Source of the DNA: a gamma proteobacterium HTCC2207
GTDB taxonomy: Bacteria > Pseudomonadota > Gammaproteobacteria > Pseudomonadales > Porticoccaceae
Direction of reading: 5' to 3'
Assembly: GCA_905182265.1 (NCBI GenBank)
Contig: CAJJAO010000010.1
Coordinates: forward strand, 1 to 64,000
DNA length: 64,000 bases
Of this stretch, positions 46,691 through 55,259 are shown piece by piece (the first letter of the stretch is position 1; the number at the start of each line of letters is the position of its first letter). The notes beneath the pieces are model-generated. The model searched no databases and was not told the origin of the DNA. It saw only the letters and a list, made by a program, of their open reading frames with translations. The position numbers and the translations under genes were made by a program.

Positions 46691-48069
46691 CTGCGACGCC
46701 AAGTTGTTCCTTCACGGCTATCCTCTAATACAACACCCAACTCTAGAAGATCTTGACGTACCTTATCGGCCCCGGCGTAGTCTTTGTCAGCCTTTGCCTG
46801 TTGGCGTTTAAGGATCAACGCGTCAATCTCAGCTTCACTCACTGAGTCTGTATCGCCGCCTCTGGCCTGCTTAAACCATTGCTCTGGGTCTTGTTGCAAT
46901 AGACCCATCATGTGAGCGAGCCCCAGTAGCTCAGAACACAAAATGGCCTTCTGTTCAACTGAAGGGTCAGCGTGCATCTCTTTGGCTAAACGGTAGAGTT
47001 CACTAATCGCCATCGGTGTATTGAGATCGTCCAATAACGCCGCATAACCTGCGCCCTCTTTATTCAACTGGGCTGCAGTACCCAATGAGTCTCCACGGAG
47101 ATACCCGTATAGGCTATCCAACGAGCGCCAGGCGCTGTCTAGTAGCTCCTTACCAAAGTTCTGCTCAGAGCGGTAATGAGCTGACAACACTACATAACGA
47201 AGCACCTCACCCGGATACTGCTCAAGCAGATCGTTGACCATGCGGAAGTTGCCCAGAGACTTGGACATCTTCTCGCCTTCGATATTGATAAAACCATTGT
47301 GCAGCCAGTACTTCGCAAATGGCGCACCATCGTGAGCACTGCAACTTTGGGCCATTTCGTTTTCATGGTGAGGGAAAATAAGGTCCTGACCACCACCATG
47401 TATATCAATAGTATCGCCAAGATGTTTTTCAATCATCGCCGAACATTCCATGTGCCAGCCTGGCCGACCGCGGCCCCAGGGGCTATCCCAACCGGGTTCG
47501 CTGTCCGCAGAGGGTTTCCACAATATAAAGTCGCCGGCAAAACGTTTGTAGCTAGCGACTTCGACTCTAGCACCGGCCAGCATGTCATCTAAAGAGCGTC
47601 CCGAAAGCTCGCCATAGTTTTCCATAGACTCAACGGCAAACAATACGTTGCCTTCAGCGGCATAGGCATGGCCCTTGTTCATTAGCCGCTCAATCATATT
47701 GATCATCTCGGGAACATGAGCAGTAGCGTAAGGAATAATGCTCGGGTCGAGACAATTGAGCGCGGCCATATCGTCAAAGTAGGCCTGAGCATAGCGCTGG
47801 GACAATACAGAGATATCCTCGCCCAGCTCCGCTGCGGTATTCATTATCTTGTCGTCAATATCGGTAATATTGCGCGCGTAGACGACGTTGGGATACTGGC
47901 TTTGCAAAACTCTAAACAATGTATCAAATACCACTGCCGGCCTAGCATTACCTATATGCACGCGGTTGTAGACCGTAGGTCCACAGACATACATAGTCAC
48001 TCGCTCTGGGTCCAGAGGCGTAAATGGCTCTTTGCTTCTCGATAGCGTGTTGTATAAAGCTAAACTCAT
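46687..48069 (-). CDS. cysS: Cysteine--tRNA ligase
   Basis: Class I synthetase. The active-site zinc Cys lies in [19 protein letters not shown], where HIGN is the HIGH-type motif, and KMSKSLGN is the second signature. GWHMECSAM and [15 protein letters not shown] supply zinc and substrate contacts. 460 residues, as in E. coli (461). It lies immediately downstream of glnS (a single base apart) on the same strand, giving a two-synthetase operon. Confidence 0.97.
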   Translation of the reverse strand: MSLALYNTLSRSKEPFTPLDPERVTMYVCGPTVYNRVHIGNARPAVVFDTLFRVLQSQYPNVVYARNITDIDDKIMNTAAELGEDISVLSQRYAQAYFDDMAALNCLDPSIIPYATAHVPEMINMIERLMNKGHAYAAEGNVLFAVESMENYGELSGRSLDDMLAGARVEVASYKRFAGDFILWKPSADSEPGWDSPWGRGRPGWHMECSAMIEKHLGDTIDIHGGGQDLIFPHHENEMAQSCSAHDGAPFAKYWLHNGFINIEGEKMSKSLGNFRMVNDLLEQYPGEVLRYVVLSAHYRSEQNFGKELLDSAWRSLDSLYGYLRGDSLGTAAQLNKEGAGYAALLDDLNTPMAISELYRLAKEMHADPSVEQKAILCSELLGLAHMMGLLQQDPEQWFKQARGGDTDSVSEAEIDALILKRQQAKADKDYAGADKVRQDLLELGVVLEDSREGTTWRRS

Positions 48070-49749
48070 TTAAGCCTTCCAGTTATCACGTAAACCAATC
48101 GTGCAGTTAAAGGCTAATTCCGAGCCCTTGCTGTCCCGGGTAGACTTGCTGTCCCGGGTAAAATAGCCCTCGCGCTCAAACTGATAATGATCGCCGGCCT
48201 GTGCATCCAACAGCCCAACTTCGACCTTACAGCCTTCAATCACTTTTAATGACTCAGGGTTAATGTTGTCGAGGAAGTTTTCATCACCAGCATCTGGGGC
48301 GGCCTTATTAAACAAACGGTCATATATCTTTACGGTGCAGTCAGCGCTTTTTGAAGCCGAAACCCAGTGGATAACGCCTCTAGCCTTAATGCCCTCTGGC
48401 GCATCTTGGCCAACAGTGTCAGGCACGATCGAGGCAATAATTTCGCTGATCTCGCCGCTGGCATCTCTAATCACTTCGTCAGCGCGAATAATATAAGCGC
48501 TGCGCAGACGCACATAGTCACCAATCACAAGGCGTTTAAACTTCTTGCGGGAAAGCGTTGTGTCTTCACTAAAATCATTGCGGTCAATATAAATCTGCGA
48601 GCTAAACGGCAGACTGCGCTCGCCTAGATCATCCCGATTGGGGTGGCCAGGCACAACAAACTCTTCATTCTTGTCTGCGCTGTAATTGGTTAGGGTGACA
48701 AGCACAGGATTAATAACACACATGGCGCGACAAGCATTATTATTCAGATCATCGCGAATAAAGTGTTCGAACTGAGCTATATCCACCACACCATCGGTCT
48801 TAGCTACGGCCAAGCTATCGCAGAACTCACGAATAGAATGGGCACTGACTCCACGGCGGCGTAAACCACTAATGGTTGGCATTCGGGGGTCATCCCAGCC
48901 CTCAACATGATTTTCGTCTACTAGCTGCTTAAGCTTGCGCTTGCTGGTGACTGTGTAATTCAAATTAAGGCGGCCAAACTCATATTGGTGAGGCGTTGAA
49001 GGCAATGGTAAGTTAGCCACAAACCATTCGTACAGTGGACGATTGGCTGCAAATTCTAGGGTGCATATTGAGTGGCTCACCGCCTCGATGGCATCTTCTT
49101 GGCCGTGGGCAAAGTCGTAGGACGGGTAGATATTCCATTTATCGCCAGTGCGCTGGTGGGCCATCTTTTTAATGCGGTACATCACTGGGTCGCGCATGTT
49201 GATGTTGGGGGATGCCATATCAATTTTGGCGCGCAAGGTCATGCGACCTTCGTCTATCTCACCAACCTTCATCTGCTCTAGCAACGCCAAGCTTTCGGAC
49301 GCGGACCGATCTCTAAAGGGGCTGTTTTTACCGACCTCCGTCAATGTGCCACGATACTCACGCATGTCGACCGCGTTGAGCTCACAGACATAGGCCTTAC
49401 CCTCGTTAATAAGATACTGAGCCCAGCTATATAGCTGATCAAAGTAATTGGACGCATAGCAAATATCACCCTGCCATTGGGGCCACAACCAGCGGACGTC
49501 CTCAATAATGGCATGCACGTACTCTTCGTCTTCTTTCGCAGGATTGGTGTCGTCAAAGCGCAGGTTACAGGCGCCATCGTACTGCTCAGCGATACCAAAA
49601 TTAACGCAGATAGATTTAGCGTGGCCTATATGCAAATAACCATTGGGTTCCGGCGGAAAACGAGTGATCACCTTTTTAACAGTGCCAGCTTCAAGGTCAG
49701 CATTAATCACTTGCTGGATAAAATTAATCGGTTTATCAATGTCGGTCAT
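48070..49749 (-). CDS. glnS: Glutamine--tRNA ligase
   Basis: Class I synthetase with RFPPEPNGYLHIGHAKSI (HIGH motif), RFDDTNPAKEDEEYV, and VTSKRKLKQLV as the KMSKS-type loop. The C-terminal beta-barrels bind the anticodon. Length 559 against 554 in E. coli. A short internal duplication (TRDSKSTRDSKGSE) near the C-terminus comes from a 21-nt tandem repeat around 48130-48165. It is divergent from ppiB. Confidence 0.97.
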   Translation of the reverse strand: MTDIDKPINFIQQVINADLEAGTVKKVITRFPPEPNGYLHIGHAKSICVNFGIAEQYDGACNLRFDDTNPAKEDEEYVHAIIEDVRWLWPQWQGDICYASNYFDQLYSWAQYLINEGKAYVCELNAVDMREYRGTLTEVGKNSPFRDRSASESLALLEQMKVGEIDEGRMTLRAKIDMASPNINMRDPVMYRIKKMAHQRTGDKWNIYPSYDFAHGQEDAIEAVSHSICTLEFAANRPLYEWFVANLPLPSTPHQYEFGRLNLNYTVTSKRKLKQLVDENHVEGWDDPRMPTISGLRRRGVSAHSIREFCDSLAVAKTDGVVDIAQFEHFIRDDLNNNACRAMCVINPVLVTLTNYSADKNEEFVVPGHPNRDDLGERSLPFSSQIYIDRNDFSEDTTLSRKKFKRLVIGDYVRLRSAYIIRADEVIRDASGEISEIIASIVPDTVGQDAPEGIKARGVIHWVSASKSADCTVKIYDRLFNKAAPDAGDENFLDNINPESLKVIEGCKVEVGLLDAQAGDHYQFEREGYFTRDSKSTRDSKGSELAFNCTIGLRDNWKA

Positions 49750-49919
49750 AGTAATAAAACTAGCTGGCTGAATAAGCGGCAGATTATAGCCTCCAGCCGC
49801 AGTGCAATAAACAAAAAGCCCAGATAAACAGTGAAAATCATAAACATTAGTTTAAATTGCGCCTGTTACAAACTAAAATGCATGCAAGCCAAATCACTTA
49901 CCTTAAATATGGAATTCTT

Positions 49920-50429
49920 ATGATTACCTTCCGCACCAATATGGGCGATTTCTCTATCGAGCTAGATTTTGACAAAGCGCCGATTACCGCGGCAAATTTT
50001 TTGCAATATGCACGGGATGATTTTTACACCGGCACCATATTTCACCGTGTAATCAATGGCTTTATGGTTCAGGGTGGCGGCATGGACTCAGAAATGCGCG
50101 AAAAAACTACTCGCGATTCCATTGAGAACGAAGCCGATAACGGCTTAAAAAATGAGATCGGCACTTTGGCTATGGCCCGAACCGGCGAACCTCATTCCGC
50201 TTCATCACAATTTTTTGTCAATGTTGGCGACAATGGTTTTCTTAACCACAGCGGCAAGAACCAGCAGGGCTGGGGCTATGCAGTTTTTGGTAAGGTTGTT
50301 GACGGCATGGATGTGATTGAAAATATTAAAGGCGTGAAGACTGGCAATTCAGGCTACCACAGTGATGTGCCTGCAGAAGCCATCGAGATTACCGAGACTG
50401 TTGTGGGCGATGCCTACGCTGATCGCTAG
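49920..50429 (+). CDS. ppiB: Peptidyl-prolyl cis-trans isomerase B (cyclophilin), cytoplasmic
   Basis: A cyclophilin of about 169 residues lacking a signal peptide. [14 protein letters not shown] and [20 protein letters not shown] form the proline-binding and catalytic pocket. ATG 49920 ([15 protein letters not shown]) is the family start; the frame is open further upstream to 49857 but those residues are not conserved. It is followed 15 nt later by lpxH and divergent from glnS-cysS, an order also seen in E. coli around cysS-ppiB-lpxH. Confidence 0.94.
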   Translation: MITFRTNMGDFSIELDFDKAPITAANFLQYARDDFYTGTIFHRVINGFMVQGGGMDSEMREKTTRDSIENEADNGLKNEIGTLAMARTGEPHSASSQFFVNVGDNGFLNHSGKNQQGWGYAVFGKVVDGMDVIENIKGVKTGNSGYHSDVPAEAIEITETVVGDAYADR

Positions 50430-50444
50430 TTACTGAGATTAGCT

Positions 50445-51170
50445 ATGTCTGTACTCTTTATCTCAGATTTGCACCTTTCACCAGAACGCCCGGCAGTCTC
50501 CCGGGCGTTTTTGGTTTTTCTGCGAGAAAGAGCGGCTAGCGCGTCTGCGCTTTATGTGCTCGGTGACCTATTTGAAGCATGGATTGGCGACGATGACCCC
50601 ACCGACCTTGCCCTAGATGTACAGAATGCCTTTCGCGAACTGAGTGACAGTGGCGTTGAGCTGTTTGTTCAGCATGGTAATCGAGACTTTTTACTCGGCA
50701 AACGTTTTGCAGCTAAGGCCGGCGCAGTCTTACTGGGTGACGAACATATCATTGAATACCATGGCCAGCGCGCCCTGGTAATGCACGGCGATAGCCTCTG
50801 TACCGATGATGTGGACTATCAACGCTTTCGCCGCAAGTCTCGCCACCCAATCTATAAATGGTGTCTATCAGCCCTGCCACTTAAACACAGGCAGCGCCTA
50901 GCAACAGACTGGCGCGCAAAAAGCATGGCGGCCAATAGCAACAAGGCCAATGCAATCATGGACGTGAATGATTTGGCTGTTAACGAAGTAATGGCAAAAC
51001 ATCAGGTCAACACTCTGATTCATGGCCATACCCATAGGCCTAATCGCCATCCAGTAACCTCTGGTGAGCGTATTGTCTTAGGTGACTGGCATGATCTGGG
51101 CTGGGTGCTACAGTTGGACGGCAATGGCTTTGATCTGCAACATTTTTTAATCCCAGATTCTGAACACTAG
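50445..51170 (+). CDS. lpxH: UDP-2,3-diacylglucosamine diphosphatase LpxH
   Basis: Lipid A pathway hydrolase producing 2,3-diacylglucosamine-1-phosphate (lipid X). Calcineurin-type metal motifs are in order: ISDLHLSP, GDLFEAWIGDDD, GNRDFLLG, VMHGDSLCTDD and HGHTHRPNRH. Length 241, as in E. coli (240). It is co-directional with ppiB. The last codons and stop (GAACACTAG) resemble the 13-nt repeat unit found downstream. Confidence 0.95.
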   Translation: MSVLFISDLHLSPERPAVSRAFLVFLRERAASASALYVLGDLFEAWIGDDDPTDLALDVQNAFRELSDSGVELFVQHGNRDFLLGKRFAAKAGAVLLGDEHIIEYHGQRALVMHGDSLCTDDVDYQRFRRKSRHPIYKWCLSALPLKHRQRLATDWRAKSMAANSNKANAIMDVNDLAVNEVMAKHQVNTLIHGHTHRPNRHPVTSGERIVLGDWHDLGWVLQLDGNGFDLQHFLIPDSEH

Positions 51171-51187
51171 GCCAGAGCACTAACCCC

Positions 51188-51239
51188 GAGAAATAGCCCT
51201 GAACACTATTCTCGAACACTATTGCCGAACATTAGTGCC
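51188..51239. repeat. 13-nt tandem repeat downstream of lpxH
   Basis: Units gagaaatagccct, gaacactattctc, gaacactattgcc and gaacattagtgcc are contiguous. The core GAACACTA equals the final Glu-His codons plus stop of lpxH at 51162-51170, so the array appears to be made of copies of that gene end. Confidence 0.8.
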
Positions 51240-51326
51240 TAAAACGGGTCAAAACCTCACTGCATAATTCCTTTTTAACAGGTATTATTAGGGCATAACA
51301 ACATTTTTCACCTTTAGGATATCGAT

Positions 51327-52016
51327 ATGGACAGTAACAACCGCACAAAAGCTATTCCTGGTGGCCGCTCCAGTGGCATTCAAAGCACCGCATTAGATCC
51401 GGCTGTTGCCAAGGTTCTAAGAAGCACCTACTTGCTGCTTGCTGCAACAATGGGCTTTAGCGCAATCATGGCTGGTGTCTCTATGGCTATTAACGCGCCT
51501 TTCTTTGGTCTCTGGACCCTGCTTCCTTATGTGCTTTGCCTGTGGATGACAGAGAAAAACAAAAACAACGCTAGCGGTATTCTTTGGGTATTTGCTTTAA
51601 CTGGCTGGCTTGGATTTACTCTTGGCCCGATTCTCAATATGTACATGGCCGCACGTGGCGCTGAGCCGATTATGTTAGCACTGGGTTCAACGGCACTGAT
51701 CTTTTTCGCCGCATCAGCCTACGTACTAACGACCAGAAAGAACCTAAGCTTTATGACCGGGTTTTTGATGACGGGTATTCTGGTTGCATTTATCGCCAGT
51801 ATTGCCAACTACTTTTTGCAGATACCTGTGCTTTCCCTAACCATTAGCGCCGTCTTTGCACTACTTTCGTCGGCAATGATTATGTGGCAAACCAGCGCCA
51901 TTATTCACGGCGGTGAGCGCAACTATATCTCTGCTACTGTCACATTGTTTGTGATGATCTATAACCTGTTCCTGAGTCTGTTACAGATCTTTGGCATTAT
52001 GGGTAGCGACGACTAA
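51327..52016 (+). CDS. Bax inhibitor-1/YccA family membrane protein
   Basis: A 229-residue protein with seven hydrophobic segments starting near residue 33 (LRSTYLLLAATMGFSAIMAG). The BI-1 pattern is clear, including GWLGFTLGPILNMYM and the C-terminal ALLSSAMIMWQTSAIIHGGERNYISATVTLFVMIYNLF with acidic residues replaced by neutral ones compared with calcium-leak homologues. E. coli YccA modulates FtsH. The order yccA-tusE is shared with E. coli. A strong terminator follows at 52063. Confidence 0.9.
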   Translation: MDSNNRTKAIPGGRSSGIQSTALDPAVAKVLRSTYLLLAATMGFSAIMAGVSMAINAPFFGLWTLLPYVLCLWMTEKNKNNASGILWVFALTGWLGFTLGPILNMYMAARGAEPIMLALGSTALIFFAASAYVLTTRKNLSFMTGFLMTGILVAFIASIANYFLQIPVLSLTISAVFALLSSAMIMWQTSAIIHGGERNYISATVTLFVMIYNLFLSLLQIFGIMGSDD

Positions 52017-52062
52017 AGTTCAAACGTCTACTTTTTATCAGGTAGATAATAAAAGGTATAAT

Positions 52063-52092
52063 AAAAAGCCCTGTTTATAGCAGGGCTTTTTT
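52063..52092 (+). terminator. Rho-independent terminator after the BI-1 gene
   Basis: AAAAAGCCCTG pairs with CAGGGCTTTTT around TTTATAG and ends in a T-run. It lies 46 nt past the stop. Confidence 0.92.
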
Positions 52093-52127
52093 AATGACCC
52101 CAGACTATTTATTAATAGCGTTTAAAA

Positions 52128-52427
52128 ATGACTGAAGAAAAGTATCTCGATAAATTACCGGAATGGAGCATTGCGCATGCCCAGACCGTTGCTGTGGGCG
52201 AGAATATTACTCTCAATCCAGAGCATGTTGAGATACTAGAAGTCGCCAGAGCCTTTTATGCAGACTACGGGTTTTCACCCTCAATGCGGCCTCTATGCAA
52301 GTCGGTAGCCGGTGCTCTGGGGGTCGAGAAGGGTCGCAGTCTATATCTGAATCAACACTTTCCAGGCAGCCCCGCTAGGTTAGTTGCCCTGCTTGCTGGT
52401 TTGCCTAAGCCAAAGAATTGTTTATGA
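52128..52427 (+). CDS. tusE: Sulfur-relay protein TusE (DsrC family)
   Basis: A 99-residue DsrC/TusE protein: LDKLPEWSIAHAQTVAVGENITL, HVEILEVARAFYADYGFSPSMRPL, and the C-terminal PKPKNCL with the persulfide-carrying penultimate Cys98. The second DsrC cysteine is absent, fitting a TusE sulfur-transfer role to MnmA (encoded at 25549) rather than dissimilatory sulfur oxidation. TusBCD are not in the window. Its TGA overlaps the phhB ATG (ATGA). Confidence 0.92.
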   Translation: MTEEKYLDKLPEWSIAHAQTVAVGENITLNPEHVEILEVARAFYADYGFSPSMRPLCKSVAGALGVEKGRSLYLNQHFPGSPARLVALLAGLPKPKNCL

Positions 52428-52783
52428 GCGATCTATCCAATATAAAATTGGCAGACCATGCAGAGTGCAAAGCCACGCCAAAAGATGCAATTCCGCTGAC
52501 TGACTATGAAATCGGCCAACTCCAACGGCAAATTGCAGATTGGGTGGTCTTAGATCTGAACGGTATACCGCAACTAGAAATGACATTTAAGTTCGCTAAC
52601 TTTATTGCAGCCATGGCCTTCGCCAACCGTATTACTGAGATTGCTGAAGCAAACGATCACCACCCCGCTCTTCTCATCGAGTATGGCAGCGTAAAAGTAA
52701 GCTGGTGGTCTCATAGTATCCGAGGCCTGCACCTAAACGACTTTGTGCTCGCAGCTAAAACAGATAAGGCCTATATAAGCTAA
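52424..52783 (+). CDS. phhB: 4a-hydroxytetrahydrobiopterin dehydratase (PCD/DCoH family)
   Basis: A pterin carbinolamine dehydratase of about 119 residues. Active-site block EANDHHPALLIEYGSVKVSWWSH with the paired histidines, plus LEMTFKFANFIAAMAFANRI. It recycles the pterin cofactor of phenylalanine hydroxylase, but no phhA is nearby. Starts at ATG 52424 in an ATGA overlap with tusE and ends overlapping the trmA start, so tusE-phhB-trmA form a tight operon. Confidence 0.9.
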   Translation: MSDLSNIKLADHAECKATPKDAIPLTDYEIGQLQRQIADWVVLDLNGIPQLEMTFKFANFIAAMAFANRITEIAEANDHHPALLIEYGSVKVSWWSHSIRGLHLNDFVLAAKTDKAYIS

Positions 52784-53886
52784 TGACCACCGAACAAATA
52801 GACCGACAGGACCCACAGCAATACCAGCTGCAACTTGACAATAAAATCTCTCGATTTAAGCAAACCATGGCTGAGGCCGGTATTGCCATCGGTGATATTG
52901 CGGTCCACGAGTCCGCGCCTCTAGGGTTCCGCATGCGTGCCGAATTTCGCATTTGGCACCAAGATGGTCAGGTCTATTACGCCATGAACCGTCGCGGTGA
53001 AAAGCGACCTCATATCATTGCCGACTTCCCCATTGGCGGCCCTCTGATAAGCCAGTTTATGCCTGTGGTTTTAGAGGCCCTAAACACCAGTGTAAATCTA
53101 AGCCGAAAATGTTTTTCCGCGGAATTTTTAACCACTACTAGCGGTGAAGTTCTCATTACTCTGATTTATCACCGGCCTCTAGACAGTGAATGGGAAGCCG
53201 AGGCACGAGCGCTACAGGATAAAATTGGAGCAGGCATTATTGGTCGTAGCCGCAAACAGAAAGTGGTGCTGGACCGAGACTATGTCACTGAGCGAATCGA
53301 AGTCGGTGATCGAGAGTACAGCTACCAGCAGGTAGAATCTGGCTTTACCCAACCCAATTCCGGTATCAACAGGCAGATGTTAGGGTGGGCCAGTAATCGC
53401 CTCACCCATAGTTCTGGCGACCTTCTTGAACTCTACTGCGGCAACGGCAATTTTACGGCAGTATTGGCGCAGCATTTTGATCGAGTTATGGCTACAGAAA
53501 TCTCTAAGGTGTCAGTGAATTCTGCTCTAACTAATTTTTCTGCCAACAATATTGATAATGTCTGCGTGGTAAGAATGTCTAGCGAGGAGTTTACTCAGGC
53601 TCTAAATAACGAGCGGCCTTTTCGGCGATTGGCCGAAATCGATCTGGACAGCTATAAGTTCTCAACCATTTTTGTAGATCCCCCAAGGGCGGGGCTAGAT
53701 GCAGAAACTGAGAAATTAGTCAGCCGCTTCGATCAGATTTTGTATATTTCATGTAACCCAGAAACCTTGGCAAACAACCTCAGGCAAATCAGCCAGACTC
53801 ACGATATACAGTCGGTAGCGGTATTTGACCAGTTCCCTTGGACCGACCACTTAGAGTCCGGTGTACTGCTGCAGCGCAAAGTTTAA
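52783..53886 (+). CDS. trmA: tRNA (uracil(54)-C5)-methyltransferase TrmA
   Basis: Makes ribothymidine at tRNA position 54. Visible features are FRMRAEFRIWHQDG, QVESGFTQPNSGINRQML, the SAM motif LLELYCGNGNFTAVLA, VDPPRAGLDAETEKL and the catalytic nucleophile in ILYISCNPETLANNL. The C-terminal FDQFPWTDHLESGVLL is diagnostic. Length 367 (E. coli 366). The ATG overlaps the phhB stop. The gene converges on the DUF2489-like gene. Confidence 0.96.
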   Translation: MTTEQIDRQDPQQYQLQLDNKISRFKQTMAEAGIAIGDIAVHESAPLGFRMRAEFRIWHQDGQVYYAMNRRGEKRPHIIADFPIGGPLISQFMPVVLEALNTSVNLSRKCFSAEFLTTTSGEVLITLIYHRPLDSEWEAEARALQDKIGAGIIGRSRKQKVVLDRDYVTERIEVGDREYSYQQVESGFTQPNSGINRQMLGWASNRLTHSSGDLLELYCGNGNFTAVLAQHFDRVMATEISKVSVNSALTNFSANNIDNVCVVRMSSEEFTQALNNERPFRRLAEIDLDSYKFSTIFVDPPRAGLDAETEKLVSRFDQILYISCNPETLANNLRQISQTHDIQSVAVFDQFPWTDHLESGVLLQRKV

Positions 53887-53894
53887 AAACCGAA

Positions 53895-54362
53895 TCAACC
53901 CTGTTTGATATTGACCAATTTCTCTGCACTGGCTTGCATAAACTCTGCGTAGGTAGCTTCGATGGTAACGCGCTCTGCACTTAACCGGCGCTTTTCTGAC
54001 TTCTCAAGCATCTGCCAGTCCTCAAGAATGGGTATATGAGAGGTAGCCTCGGCGAGTTGCCTAAATACGGAGAACTGCTCTGTTTCGTCGTCGCTGGCGA
54101 TTACCTGCTGAGACAGATAGGCAATTCGCATAGCCGCTTCTGTCTCTGACAAATCTTTTTGCAAAAGGGCCCGAGCAATAATCTGCACTGACTGTCTCGC
54201 TTCGGCATCTTTTGCCTGAAGCTGCGTATTTAACTGCTCGATTGCTTGCTTGCCCTCTGCCGCTTTAGCCCGCAGTTGTAGATAAAGATAAATGGCATAG
54301 GCGCCGAGTATCAAAACGACAATTGACCCTAGGCCCGCGGTAATAAATATTAGATTCATCAA
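53895..54362 (-). CDS. DUF2489-like single-pass membrane protein, function unknown
   Basis: A 155-residue protein. One N-terminal transmembrane helix (residues about 4-27, LIFITAGLGSIVVLILGAYAIYL) is followed by a charged coiled-coil-like stretch (LRAKAAEGKQAIEQLNTQLQ) and a conserved-looking domain (SVQIIARALLQKDLSETEAA, then IPILEDWQMLEKSEKRRLSAE). The latter pattern resembles the gammaproteobacterial family DUF2489, recalled from memory. It probably faces the cytoplasm. No function is known; it converges on trmA. Confidence 0.7.
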   Translation of the reverse strand: MMNLIFITAGLGSIVVLILGAYAIYLYLQLRAKAAEGKQAIEQLNTQLQAKDAEARQSVQIIARALLQKDLSETEAAMRIAYLSQQVIASDDETEQFSVFRQLAEATSHIPILEDWQMLEKSEKRRLSAERVTIEATYAEFMQASAEKLVNIKQG

Positions 54363-54380
54363 ACAGTCTCTGAGTAATAT

Positions 54381-54440
54381 AGCTCTTGGTGAAAAAGCTT
54401 TTGGTAAAATAGCACTTAATCAAAAAAGCTCTATTTAAAA
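54381..54440. repeat. 15-nt tandem repeat between the DJ-1/PfpI gene and the DUF2489-like gene
   Basis: Four units of 15 nt: agctcttggtgaaaa, agcttttggtaaaat, agcacttaatcaaaa and aagctctatttaaaa. They lie 3' of the PfpI-family gene (stop 54461, minus strand) and 5' of the DUF2489-like gene. Any promoter for the latter would fall in or beside the array. Confidence 0.8.
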
Positions 54441-54460
54441 GCGCTAATTAGTTATGATTT

Positions 54461-55144
54461 TTAGTCACTCTGGTTGTACGGCACTGGCCAGACACAGGAT
54501 CGCCCTGTTTCCATAGGTTGACCATTAGCGGCCACACACCTAGGTGGTTTTAGCCCGAGGCTATGTTTCCAGCCCTGCCCTTCGTATTCTAAAATGTCAG
54601 CGGTCTCTTGGGCCACTTCAAAACCAAAATAGCGGCGCACAATGTGCAGAGACATATCAATACAGGAGGTCAGCCCTCCAGAGGTGATAATTTGCCCCTG
54701 ATCCACAAAGCGAAGATCTCTATGTACATTTACTTGGGGATACTTTTTACGCATTGAGTCAAACGACTGATGGTAGGTAGTGATGGTTAAACCATCCAGC
54801 AACCCAGCCTCCGCAAGGTTATAGGCACCAGTGCAGACTGAGCTTACGATATCACTCGCGACACTACTGCGTTTGATCCAAGCGTTGATAAGACGACAGT
54901 TTTCGTGAGCTGGCGATACTATTATGTCTGGCTGAGGGGCGTCTTCGACACTGTAATTGGGGATGATTTGCATGCCACCGCTCATCACAACCATGTCTCT
55001 ACTACTGCCCACCGTATAGAGTTCAAAAGGCGATTCGCCTTTGACTCTCACATCTTGGAAGACTTCCCAAGGCCCTGCCACATCAATAACCTGTGAGCCC
55101 TGACCCAATGTCATCGCTACCCTTAATTTTCGTCCCTGAGGCAT
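54461..55144 (-). CDS. DJ-1/PfpI family protein (glutamine amidotransferase-like)
   Basis: A protein of about 227 residues with an alpha/beta flavodoxin-like fold. It has GSQVIDVAGPWEVFQD near the N-terminus, PDIIVSPAHE, and the nucleophile elbow SSVCTGAYNLAEAGLLDGLT with reactive Cys. It resembles isonitrile hydratase and the N-terminal half of GATase-AraC regulators, but no AraC HTH follows. ATG 55144 (MPQGRKLRVAMTL) is preferred; a TTG at 55189 is in frame. Substrate unknown. It stands alone on the minus strand between rmuC and the DUF2489-like gene. Confidence 0.8.
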   Translation of the reverse strand: MPQGRKLRVAMTLGQGSQVIDVAGPWEVFQDVRVKGESPFELYTVGSSRDMVVMSGGMQIIPNYSVEDAPQPDIIVSPAHENCRLINAWIKRSSVASDIVSSVCTGAYNLAEAGLLDGLTITTYHQSFDSMRKKYPQVNVHRDLRFVDQGQIITSGGLTSCIDMSLHIVRRYFGFEVAQETADILEYEGQGWKHSLGLKPPRCVAANGQPMETGRSCVWPVPYNQSD

Positions 55145-55259
55145 ATTCACTGCAGTTCTCCATGAATCAATGAAAAGAGTTACTTTCAAAAATCATTTAA
55201 AACTACGTTTAAACTGGCCACAGTGGCCTGAGTTTAATATTTAAGTGATAGGTTAATAT

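Noticed and set aside
52128..52427. Dissimilatory DsrC
   Set aside because: Only the final cysteine is present and no dsrAB or sulfur-oxidation genes are nearby. TusE is the better call.
53895..54362. Phage-type Rz/spanin or envelope-stress protein
   Set aside because: The single helix plus coiled coil superficially fits, but there are no phage genes nearby and the C-terminal pattern looks like DUF2489.
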